NCBI GenBank assembly: GCA_025455205.1
Contig: JALOMZ010000173.1
Coordinates: 1-5,234, forward strand
Source: Chitinophagaceae bacterium
GTDB taxonomy: Bacteria; Bacteroidota; Bacteroidia; Chitinophagales; Chitinophagaceae
Length of the DNA: 5,234 bases
Direction of reading: 5' to 3'
The position numbers were made by a program, and so were the translations under genes. The notes under the pieces are model-generated. The model was given only the letters and a program-made list of their open reading frames with translations. It was not told the DNA's origin and did no database searches. Positions 1 through 5,234 of this stretch are shown here, in pieces. Numbering within the stretch: position 1 is the stretch's first letter; each line of letters opens with the position of its first letter.

Positions 1-162
1 GTAGAATTCCACCAGCGATTTCTCGGCTCCGTTCACCACAGCCGTGTCATAACCAAAAAGCAGGCCACCCAGCGTGGCCACCAGGGTGAGCAGGAGCACA
101 TAGGCAGGATTGCCCTGCTGGAAAGAACGCTGGCCGGATGCGCCGGTGTCTATGAATGCCAT
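1..162 (-). CDS. xylE: Sugar/H+ symporter, MFS sugar porter family, XylE-like (N-terminal 54 residues, cut by window edge)
   Basis: This is the start of a major facilitator sugar permease of the inner membrane, likely a proton-coupled importer of D-xylose or a similar monosaccharide. The frame begins at ATG (complement of 160-162) and stays open to base 1, giving 54 codons. A hydrophilic N-terminus of about 20 residues leads into the first membrane helix (about residues 21-43) containing LVATLGGLLFGYDTAVVNG. This is almost identical to the first helix of E. coli XylE as I remember it. The Asp of GYD (residue 39, codon 46-48) aligns with XylE Asp27, the proton-coupling residue. No in-frame ATG lies just upstream, and I see no Shine-Dalgarno before the start, which is common in Bacteroidota. 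The gene follows uxuA on the same strand after 271 bp, and a weak terminator-like hairpin in the gap suggests it may have its own promoter. Family is secure; xylose specificity is inferred because most of the binding site is outside the window. Confidence 0.88.
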   Translation of the reverse strand, partial: MAFIDTGASGQRSFQQGNPAYVLLLTLVATLGGLLFGYDTAVVNGAEKSLVEFY

Positions 163-271
163 GATGGTAGTGATTGATCGTTTTTATATTATATTTTTAA
201 TATATGCCTATTTTCAGCCGGATAGTCCTGCCATTTAGCCATATTTCATGCTGATCCTGTTCCTTTCCTGA

Positions 272-388
272 TTCTTTGTGGTTCATGCGACCTTGTTTCC
301 GCGCAGCGGAAACCCCTCTGCGCTCTCCCGTTCTCAGCGGTAATTTCTTCCTGTGTTCCTCTGTGTAGTCCTCATGTCCCTCTGTGGT
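272..388. repeat. Degenerate CTGTG-type repeat tract
   Basis: On the plus strand, units of the form CCTCTGTG recur: CTGTG at 351-355, 361-365 and 382-386, with a degenerate copy (TCATG) at 372-376. Spacings are 10, 11 and 10 bases, close to one DNA helical turn. Looser copies lie at 274-281 (CTTTGTGG), 316-322 (CTCTGCG) and 333-340 (CTCAGCGG). Read on the minus strand this gives ACCACAGAGG-like blocks. From memory, similar ACCACAGAGG / CAGAGGAACACAG blocks are dispersed between genes in many bacterial genomes, including Bacteroidota; I cannot verify that here. No coding potential is seen in it. Confidence 0.6.
296..312. other. Perfect stem-loop, 7-bp stem with 3-base loop
   Basis: TTTCCGC (296-302) and GCGGAAA (306-312) are exact reverse complements separated by GCA, giving a GC-rich hairpin inside the CTGTG-type repeat tract. 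There is no T-run directly after it on either strand, so it is not a classical intrinsic terminator. It could be part of the dispersed repeat, a transcript-end stabiliser or a protein site. Confidence 0.5.
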
Positions 389-389
389 T

Positions 390-407
390 AAAAAGGCAGA
401 TTGCCCT
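390..407 (-). terminator. Weak intrinsic terminator candidate after uxuA
   Basis: On the minus strand the sequence AGGGCAATCTGCCTTTTT begins 26 bases after the uxuA stop codon. GGCA pairs with TGCC around a 3-base loop (ATC). One G-U and one A-U pair can extend the stem to six, and the stem runs into a tract of five U. The shape is that of a short rho-independent terminator, but the stem is weak and part of the U-tract is used by the extended stem. It may attenuate rather than stop read-through into the transporter gene. Confidence 0.42.
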
Positions 408-433
408 AAATCCCATGGCGGTTAAAATAGTTT

Positions 434-1639
434 CTACTGCCCGATATCCTCCAACCTCCGGCTCTGTATAGCCAATTCCAGCCCCCGCAGTTCTGCCAGT
501 CCGCGCAGGCGGCCAATACCTGTATAACCCGGGTTGCTCCTGCTTTTCTGCAGGTCATCGAGCATCTGGTGACCATGGTCGGGGCGCATGGGAATGGAGC
601 AGCCGCGCTGCCACATGATGTTCACGGCTTCCTTCATCACGGCATACATGTCCACATCACCATCCAGGTGGTTGTCTTCATAGAAATCGCCGTATTCATT
701 GCGGCGGGTGCTTCGCAGGTGCAGGAAGTGGATGCGTTCGCCAAACTGCCGCATCATGCCCACCAGGTCGTTGTCGGGCCGCACGCCGTATGAACCGGTG
801 CAGAAGCAAAGCCCATTGGCCAACGAGGGAACGGCCTTCACCAGGGCTTCCACATCGGCGGCCGTGCTCACCACGCGCGGCAATCCCAGTATGGGGTATG
901 GCGGATCATCGGGGTGGATGGCCAGGCGCACGCCGCAGGCTTCGGCCACAGGCACTATCTCCTGCAGGAAGAGGATCAGGTGCTGCCGTAAGGCTGCCGC
1001 ATCAATACCATTATACGGTGCCAGGGCTTGTCGGAAATTCTCCAGCGTGAAAGACTCCTCGCTGCCGGGCAGGCCGGCAATGATGTTGCGCACCAGCAGG
1101 TGCTTCTCGTCTTCCGTCATGGAAGCATAGCGTGCCCGGGCACGTTCCTGTTCTTCAGCACTGTATTCCGCGACGGCACCTTCACGCTGCAGCATCAGAA
1201 GGTCGAAAGCCACAAAGGCGGCCCGCTCAAAACGCAGGGCCTTGCTGCCGTCTTCCACGGTATAGGCCAGGTCGGTGCGGGTCCAGTCGAGCACCGGCAT
1301 GAAGTTGTAGGTGACCACATAGATGCCGCAGGCCGCCAGGTTGCGAATGGATGTCTTGTAATGCTCGATGTAGGTTGTGAAGTTGCCTGTCCTGGTCTTG
1401 ATGCCCTCATGCACCGGAATGCTCTCCACCACCGACCACACGAGGCCGGCGGCTTCGATCTCCTGCTTGCGCTTCATGATCTCTTCTACCGTCCACACCT
1501 CTCCATTGGGCACATGGTGCAGGGCGCTGACCACACCGGTGCATCCGGCCTGTCGGATATCCATGAGCGATACGGGATCATTGGGACCAAACCAGCGCAT
1601 GGTTTGTTCGAGCTTGAAAGGGATATGCTTTGCAGCCAT
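434..1639 (-). CDS. uxuA: Mannonate dehydratase UxuA
   Basis: Cytoplasmic enzyme (EC 4.2.1.8) that dehydrates D-mannonate to 2-keto-3-deoxy-D-gluconate in the glucuronate branch of hexuronate catabolism. The 401-residue product is close to the usual family length (about 390-400) and appears complete. Near the N-terminus it has the family hallmark [12 protein letters not shown] (14-25), followed by [18 protein letters not shown] (32-49). Candidate metal and active-site residues of the TIM barrel are visible: His242 in IHPDDPP, Cys280 in LCFCTGS, His307 in HFLHLR, and Asp354/His355/His357 in MRPDHGHQM. The His242-to-Cys280 spacing of 38 matches what I recall for the Mn-binding pair in the streptococcal enzyme. 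The C-terminus has the typical [18 protein letters not shown]. The ATG at 1637-1639 is chosen because the conserved start follows it closely. The leader before it is A-rich with no clear Shine-Dalgarno. It lies 240 bp after the esterase gene, possibly as a separate unit with its own control. No uxuB or uxaC is within the window. Confidence 0.97.
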   Translation of the reverse strand: MAAKHIPFKLEQTMRWFGPNDPVSLMDIRQAGCTGVVSALHHVPNGEVWTVEEIMKRKQEIEAAGLVWSVVESIPVHEGIKTRTGNFTTYIEHYKTSIRNLAACGIYVVTYNFMPVLDWTRTDLAYTVEDGSKALRFERAAFVAFDLLMLQREGAVAEYSAEEQERARARYASMTEDEKHLLVRNIIAGLPGSEESFTLENFRQALAPYNGIDAAALRQHLILFLQEIVPVAEACGVRLAIHPDDPPYPILGLPRVVSTAADVEALVKAVPSLANGLCFCTGSYGVRPDNDLVGMMRQFGERIHFLHLRSTRRNEYGDFYEDNHLDGDVDMYAVMKEAVNIMWQRGCSIPMRPDHGHQMLDDLQKSRSNPGYTGIGRLRGLAELRGLELAIQSRRLEDIGQ

Positions 1640-1660
1640 TGAAGTTTGTTTTATTGTACA

Positions 1661-1722
1661 TGCCGGCTGTTGCCGGCGTAGATTTGAACAGAGGCGATGT
1701 CGGCATCTGTACCGGCCGGCGC
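1661..1722. promoter_or_regulatory. GC-rich inverted/direct repeat cluster in the uxuA leader region
   Basis: GCCGGC occurs at 1662-1667 and 1672-1677 separated by TGTT, so a 6-bp stem with a 4-base loop can form 22-38 bases before the uxuA start. TGCCGGC appears at 1661-1667 and 1671-1677, and a near copy, TGTCGGC, at 1698-1704. The near copy lies within GATGTCGGCATC (1696-1707), which is one base from a perfect 12-bp palindrome. CCGGCCGG follows at 1712-1719. The position suggests an operator or an mRNA leader structure for uxuA. No known regulator motif is recognised with certainty. Confidence 0.35.
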
Positions 1723-1779
1723 CCCAGCAATTTCATGCTTGTTGGCCAGCAGATTCCACAACAAGCCGGAATTTTCTAC

Positions 1780-1791
1780 GCAATCGATTTC
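1780..1791. promoter_or_regulatory. Possible LacI-type operator half-symmetry site
   Basis: GCAATCGATTTC contains the perfect 8-bp palindrome AATCGATT with a central CG, and its outermost G and C also match symmetrically; the pair between them does not. LacI-family operators typically have a central CG flanked by AT-rich half sites, and hexuronate genes are often under LacI- or GntR-type control. An 8-bp palindrome is expected about once by chance in a gap this size, so this is only a candidate. It lies about 140 bp upstream of the uxuA ATG. Confidence 0.2.
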
Positions 1792-1846
1792 ACAAGGCAA
1801 ACCGGCCGACACCAGCAATCACCAGGTAACCCAGCTGCTCGGATCC

Positions 1847-1871
1847 CGCTGTGGGCATTTCCCTGCCAGCG
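1847..1871 (-). other. Bulged stem-loop just downstream of the esterase gene
   Basis: On the minus strand, beginning 8 bases after the esterase stop codon, CGCT pairs with AGCG as an outer stem. GGCA pairs with TGCC as an inner stem around the loop GGGAAA, with a 3-base bulge on the distal side. The position fits a transcript-end structure, but no U-tract follows, so I do not call it an intrinsic terminator. It could protect the 3' end of the GH97-esterase message. Confidence 0.3.
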
Positions 1872-1879
1872 CGCCGGAT

Positions 1880-3817
1880 TCAGGGAGCCAGCGCCCGGCG
1901 AAAGGGTGCTGCCGGCAATCCTTCCGCATTGTACAGATTTGCCCTTGGATTATCAGCCCAGGCGTACCGAATGTACTTCGGGGCGCTCACATCAGAACTT
2001 TGGACTTCCACCTGTCCGCCCCTGATAGCAGCCCTGGCGGGAAAGTAACGCTGGTCTTCTCCAGCCAATTCAAATCCATACAGGTATCCATGGGCATCGG
2101 GAACCACCAGGCCATGGCGGGTATTGGCAAAAGAAATGATCACCATTGATCCCTCAAGGGCTGCCGCCTGATAACAGGGTCCCTCAGCCACCAGGGTGCT
2201 TTCACCATACACATGGCGCCGTGCCAGCAAAGCCAGGCGATGACCCACCGGTTCTTTAGGTTGTGGGTGAATATCGAGCGAATCGCCCACGTCGATGGTT
2301 ACTGCCAACTGCACGCCAGGCAAAGATGTTGCCTGCTGCTGCGCTTCGCGGATGAGGGCATAGTTACCGGCTGTGCTTGCAGGGCCTTTGAAATTGGGCA
2401 GCTGCACCACCAGGAATGGCAATGTACTGTCTTTCCAACTCCTGCGCCAGTCGCGGATCATAGCCTTGAGGTGATCGGCATAATCGCCCGGCCGGCCTAC
2501 ATTGTTTTCCCCCTGGTACCAGATCACTCCTTTGACCGGCATGGACGTAAAAGGATGCACCATGGCATTGAACAGCGAAGCCGGATAGGTATTTGGCCCC
2601 TGGCTCAGCATGGGATTCTTGCCGAGATAGCCTGGCTTGAAATGCCAGGTGCCCGCCAGCGACTGTATGCTGGTGGTGGTGGACAAGAACATGTCTTCAG
2701 CCTTGCCCGTAAAGCCGCCATAAGACCACAATTTGTACACCTTTACCGCCAACAGGTTGTTGCCTGGCTTCAGCAACGGAGCAGACACTATGTACAACCA
2801 TTGCCGGCCAGCCTTACGGGGGCCATCTATCTGCTGCCCGTTCACATACAAAACGGCCCGGTTGTGTACCGGTCCCAGGGAGACCACCACCGGTTGGCCT
2901 GCCTGTTCAGGCGTAAGTGTAACTTCCTTTTTGAACCAGCCCACCCCTTCTCCTTTGTAACCCAGCTGGTCCCAAACACCTGGCAGGGTAATACTGTCCC
3001 AGCCCTGTATGCTGCTATTCAGCTGGTACCATTGCTGCTGCAGTCCCTGATCGGCCAATTCCAGTGAATCGTTCCATAATGCCTGCCTTTTTTGCGTATA
3101 CGCTGCATAGGCAGCCGGCTCTCCCACCTTTTCGAGGCGCTTCAGTGCGGGGCTGTGCTTTTCCCACTGGCCCATAGCGGCCGCACTCATCCAAGGTTCG
3201 ATATCCGTTCCACCCCATGCGCTAACCACCAGCCCCAGGGGCACCCCAGCGGCAGGTTGCAGGAAGCGCGCAAAATAAGTGGCCACAGCTGAAAATTGCT
3301 GCAGGTCATCGGGCGTACACACTTTCCAGGGCGGCCCCTCTGGCAGGTCGTGCTGCGGCAGCGAAGCCATGAGATGCGGCACAGTAATCAACCGCACCAG
3401 CGGGTTGGCCAAACCTGCCACGCTGTCCTTTGGAAGATCCAGGCTTTCAATCTTCCATTCCATATTCGACTGGCCACTGCAGAACCAAACATCCCCAATC
3501 ATCACATCCTGCAGCTCCACTTCTTTCTTCCCCCGCACATGCAAAGTGTAGGGGCCACCGGCAGGCTGGGGCTTCAGTTGAACAGCCCAACGGCCATCAG
3601 CACCGGCAACAGCACTGGCTGTTTGAACACCCAGGGATACGCGCAAGCGCTCCCCTGCTTCTGCCCAACCCCATACACGAATCGGCTGGTTGCGCTGCAA
3701 TACCATGTGATCAGAAAAGAAGGCAGGCAAGCGAACCGCACCAGCAGATAGCCAGGTCAATGTCACCAACAGAAGCAGCACCCCGCGTAATGTATCATGC
3801 CGTGTCAGTTTCAACAT
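1880..3817 (-). CDS. Secreted sialate O-acetylesterase-like SGNH carbohydrate esterase
   Basis: Probable exported esterase that removes acetyl groups from sugars. The 645-residue product looks complete. Residues 1 to about 27 form a signal peptide (charged start, GVLLLLVTLTWLSAGA core). Next is an N-terminal beta domain with the family hallmark LPAFFSDHMVLQRNQPI (30-46). The SGNH catalytic parts follow: nucleophile Ser117 in CSGQSNMEW, the glycine block AWGGTDIEPW (200-209), the GEN block in WYQGENN (433-439), and the Asp515/His517 pair in DIHP. About residues 270-395 form a GH2-like sugar-binding jelly roll inserted between the catalytic blocks. The C-terminus (YAWADNPRANLYN and LPAAPFR) is typical of full-length members. 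The ATG at 3815-3817 is supported by the signal peptide and an AGGA 9 bases upstream. It lies 24 bp behind GH97, suggesting one transcript. Despite the family name, the neighbours suggest plant polysaccharide deacetylation (CE20-like or xylan acetyl esterase) rather than sialic acid; that is inference. Confidence 0.93.
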   Translation of the reverse strand: MLKLTRHDTLRGVLLLLVTLTWLSAGAVRLPAFFSDHMVLQRNQPIRVWGWAEAGERLRVSLGVQTASAVAGADGRWAVQLKPQPAGGPYTLHVRGKKEVELQDVMIGDVWFCSGQSNMEWKIESLDLPKDSVAGLANPLVRLITVPHLMASLPQHDLPEGPPWKVCTPDDLQQFSAVATYFARFLQPAAGVPLGLVVSAWGGTDIEPWMSAAAMGQWEKHSPALKRLEKVGEPAAYAAYTQKRQALWNDSLELADQGLQQQWYQLNSSIQGWDSITLPGVWDQLGYKGEGVGWFKKEVTLTPEQAGQPVVVSLGPVHNRAVLYVNGQQIDGPRKAGRQWLYIVSAPLLKPGNNLLAVKVYKLWSYGGFTGKAEDMFLSTTTSIQSLAGTWHFKPGYLGKNPMLSQGPNTYPASLFNAMVHPFTSMPVKGVIWYQGENNVGRPGDYADHLKAMIRDWRRSWKDSTLPFLVVQLPNFKGPASTAGNYALIREAQQQATSLPGVQLAVTIDVGDSLDIHPQPKEPVGHRLALLARRHVYGESTLVAEGPCYQAAALEGSMVIISFANTRHGLVVPDAHGYLYGFELAGEDQRYFPARAAIRGGQVEVQSSDVSAPKYIRYAWADNPRANLYNAEGLPAAPFRRALAP

Positions 3818-3826
3818 ATCACTTAT

Positions 3827-3834
3827 TCCTTTTT
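3827..3834 (-). promoter_or_regulatory. Ribosome binding site for the esterase gene
   Basis: On the minus strand the 24-bp gap after the GH97 stop contains AAAAAGGA, ending 9 bases before the esterase ATG. It is the only start in this window with a Shine-Dalgarno-like sequence, and it supports ATG at 3815-3817 and translation from a shared message with GH97. Confidence 0.5.
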
Positions 3835-3841
3835 ATTGTTA

Positions 3842-5234
3842 TTAATCAAGCGGCGCCAGATGCATGAGGAACCCACCACCTTTAACCATAACAATCTGCT
3901 CTGCATGATCTTTAGCAACCTGTTTTTTTACCATGTGATAGTCAGTGGCAATGCGATCAGCATTCACGCCATCCTGCATCATGTGCAGGGCATAACGGTT
4001 CTCTTCTAAAAAACCCAGGTTCACATCTATCCGGCGCTCATGATTGTCTGTGATGCCGGCTACATACCAGTCTCGTCCTTTTCGCCTGGCAATCACAACA
4101 TACTCGCCATAAGATGCCTTGAGCACTTTGGTCTCGTCCCATACGGTAGGAATTCTTTTGATAAGATCAAGCACTTCGGGCTCCTGCTCATAGGCTGCAG
4201 GTGCATCGCACAGCATCTTCAAAGGCTCATGATACAGCACAAACAGGGCCATCTCATTGCTGCGTGTACCCATCACCATCGGCTGATTGAAGAATATGGC
4301 GTAGCCTTCAGGATGCGCATTGCGCATACCGCCTGGCGTATAATCCATGGGGCCCTGCAAGGCCCTGGTGAAGGCAAGCATCACCTTGTGCGCCACGGTA
4401 GCCTTGGGATCCAGTTTTAACTTGTTGTACTCATTACCGAGCACTGCCTCGTAGTTGATCACATTGGGATAGGTCCGGTGCAGCCCTGTAGGCTTGGCGC
4501 ATCCGTGAAAATCCACCAGCAGCTTCCGCCTGGCAGCTGCAGCCGCAATCTCTTCATACATGCGCATACCGGTTTGATCTTCCCGCCCAAAAAAATCAGC
4601 CTTGATGCCGGCTGCGCCGATGGACGCAAACAGATCAAGCGCCTTGTCCAGTTGTCTGTACAAGGTGTGGCCCGGACACCAAAGCACAACGTCCACCTTT
4701 TTTTGCTTGCCATAGGCAATGATCTTCCGGATATCTACTTCCGGATTGAACAGGGTAAGATCATACTTGTCTGTCCAAAGCCAGTCCACAATAATGTATT
4801 CCAGACCATGCTTAGCCGCAAAGTCAATGTAGTGGAGGTAAGTCTGGGTATTGATGCCGCCTTTGAAAGGCTGTCCCTTCACCACATAATCATGCCACCA
4901 GTCCCAGGCCACCTTACCCGGTTTTACCCAGTCAGCAGTGCCTATAGCAGATGGCCTGGAAAGCTGGTATACCAGGTCGCAATCAGCCAACACCGCATCC
5001 TCAGGGGCTACCACCATCAATCGCCAGGGAAACTCAAATTGGCCGGGTATTTTGGCAATGTAGCTGGCCTGTTGGCCAGACAGTTCCGAGTAGTTGCTGA
5101 AACCACCCACCTTGTTGACGGTGGAGTATTTCTCAAAACTGCCATTGAGGAAATTCTCATAATCGTTACCCCGGTCGAGGAACAGGGAAGGATAATTGTA
5201 CAAACCAGCTTCCGTAATAGCTACTTTGACCCCG
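3842..5234 (-). CDS. Glycoside hydrolase family 97, retaining alpha-galactosidase-like (5' end outside window)
   Basis: C-terminal 463 residues of a GH97 glycosidase; the frame is open through the right edge, where ITEAG (about 5207-5221) is still internal GH97 sequence. The missing N-terminus is probably 200 or more residues of beta-sandwich plus a signal peptide. Numbering residue 1 from the codon at 5201-5203: the (beta/alpha)8 barrel covers about 95-340, with DWWHDY (101-106), YIIVDWLW (136-143), KADFFGREDQ (201-210) and DFHGCAKPTGLHRTYPN (231-247). A C-terminal beta domain (about 355-453) follows. Asp203 (codon 4595-4597) and Glu258 (codon 4430-4432) are 55 apart, as are the nucleophile Asp415 and acid/base Glu470 I recall for the B. 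thetaiotaomicron retaining alpha-galactosidase. Gly234 stands where inverting SusB has its base Glu508. Glu252 and the Glu of ITEA match calcium ligands. It probably acts in the periplasm on alpha-galactosyl side groups, ahead of the esterase on the same message. Confidence 0.95.
   Translation of the reverse strand, partial: GVKVAITEAGLYNYPSLFLDRGNDYENFLNGSFEKYSTVNKVGGFSNYSELSGQQASYIAKIPGQFEFPWRLMVVAPEDAVLADCDLVYQLSRPSAIGTADWVKPGKVAWDWWHDYVVKGQPFKGGINTQTYLHYIDFAAKHGLEYIIVDWLWTDKYDLTLFNPEVDIRKIIAYGKQKKVDVVLWCPGHTLYRQLDKALDLFASIGAAGIKADFFGREDQTGMRMYEEIAAAAARRKLLVDFHGCAKPTGLHRTYPNVINYEAVLGNEYNKLKLDPKATVAHKVMLAFTRALQGPMDYTPGGMRNAHPEGYAIFFNQPMVMGTRSNEMALFVLYHEPLKMLCDAPAAYEQEPEVLDLIKRIPTVWDETKVLKASYGEYVVIARRKGRDWYVAGITDNHERRIDVNLGFLEENRYALHMMQDGVNADRIATDYHMVKKQVAKDHAEQIVMVKGGGFLMHLAPLD

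Larger units (their letters stand above)
163..433. other. Intergenic region between uxuA and the sugar porter gene
   Basis: This 271-bp gap holds no convincing gene. From the uxuA side it contains a terminator-like hairpin (390-407), a tract of CTGTG-type units (about 272-388), a perfect hairpin inside that tract (296-312) and an AT-rich leader next to the transporter start (about 181-205). The AT-rich part carries the inverted repeat TATATTA (185-191) and TAATATA (198-204). On the minus strand it includes TATAAT, but with no recognisable -35 partner. I could not find the Bacteroidota -7 element TAnnTTTG here. The region is therefore a likely promoter/leader for the transporter, but no promoter can be placed. 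Confidence 0.6.
1640..1879. other. Intergenic region upstream of uxuA
   Basis: These 240 bp hold no gene I can support: the minus-strand frames lack a plausible start with conserved sequence, and the plus-strand open frame is a shadow extending into the esterase gene. Visible structure includes a bulged stem-loop just after the esterase stop (1847-1871), the 8-bp palindrome AATCGATT (1782-1789) and a GC-rich cluster (1661-1722) with three TGYCGGC copies. The last 20 bases before the uxuA ATG are A-rich, as in many Bacteroidota leaders. I could not place a TAnnTTTG promoter element. The gap probably holds the uxuA promoter and its regulatory sites. Confidence 0.55.

Noticed and set aside
192..197. 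TATAAT on the minus strand before the transporter as a -10 box
   Set aside because: It sits in a simple AT-rich run with no matching -35, and the Bacteroidota housekeeping sigma factor normally uses a different element (TAnnTTTG).
1028..1642. Plus-strand open frame of 204 codons opposite uxuA
   Set aside because: It lies over the conserved N-terminal two thirds of uxuA and shows no family features; the minus-strand product is an unambiguous mannonate dehydratase.
1847..1871. Rho-independent terminator after the esterase gene
   Set aside because: A stem-loop is possible, but it is bulged and not followed by a U-tract, so it is listed only as a stem-loop.
1630..2025. Plus-strand open frame spanning the uxuA-esterase gap
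   Set aside because: It would be the only way to fill the gap with a gene, but its start lies inside uxuA and its end inside the esterase. Its sequence has no domain or hydrophobic pattern.
2213..3067. Long plus-strand open frame of 284 codons opposite the esterase gene
   Set aside because: It is fully antisense to conserved catalytic and inserted domains of the esterase, and its translation is rich in His, Cys and Arg with no recognisable domain. It is a shadow of a G+C-balanced gene.
5201..5203. TTG as a start codon for the GH97 protein
   Set aside because: The frame continues upstream to the window edge with conserved GH97 residues (VAITEAG), so this is an internal Leu and the gene is truncated by the window, not by mutation.
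3842..5234. SusB-type alpha-glucosidase (susB)
   Set aside because: The position of the SusB catalytic base Glu is Gly here, and the Asp/Glu spacing follows the retaining alpha-galactosidase type.

Overview
The window reads as a piece of carbohydrate-utilisation locus from a Bacteroidota bacterium. A soil or plant-associated member of the Chitinophagaceae type is my best guess. The reasons are the gene content (GH97 glycosidase, secreted sialate-O-acetylesterase-like SGNH enzyme, UxuA, XylE-type sugar porter), A-rich leaders without a Shine-Dalgarno in front of two of the three visible starts, and a roughly balanced G+C content. The taxonomic call is inference; no rRNA or other marker gene is present.

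All four genes lie on the minus strand, so transcription runs from right to left. From the right edge: (1) 5234-3842, the C-terminal two thirds or so of a GH97 glycoside hydrolase whose N-terminus lies outside the window; its active-site pattern is of the retaining, alpha-galactosidase type rather than the SusB alpha-glucosidase type. (2) 3817-1880, a complete secreted sialate-O-acetylesterase-like protein, only 24 bp behind GH97 and with a purine-rich ribosome binding site in that gap, so probably co-transcribed. (3) A 240-bp non-coding gap with several GC-rich inverted repeats, then 1639-434, a complete mannonate dehydratase (uxuA). (4) A 271-bp gap with a weak terminator-like hairpin, a phased CTGTG-type repeat tract and a perfect 7-bp-stem hairpin, then 162-1, the first 54 codons of a sugar/H+ symporter of the XylE type, which continues past the left edge.

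Taken together: an extracytoplasmic glycosidase and an esterase strip alpha-galactosyl and acetyl groups from a plant polysaccharide or its oligosaccharides, a permease imports the released monosaccharide (by homology xylose or a similar sugar), and UxuA takes the glucuronate branch to 2-keto-3-deoxy-gluconate. This fits an acetylated, glucuronic-acid-decorated hemicellulose such as glucurono(arabino)xylan, but no xylanase, alpha-glucuronidase or SusC/D pair is in view, so the substrate is inferred.

I found no CRISPR, mobile element, RNA gene or clearly new system. The long open frames on the plus strand are antisense shadows. The less ordinary parts are the retaining-type GH97 signature and the structured intergenic regions.
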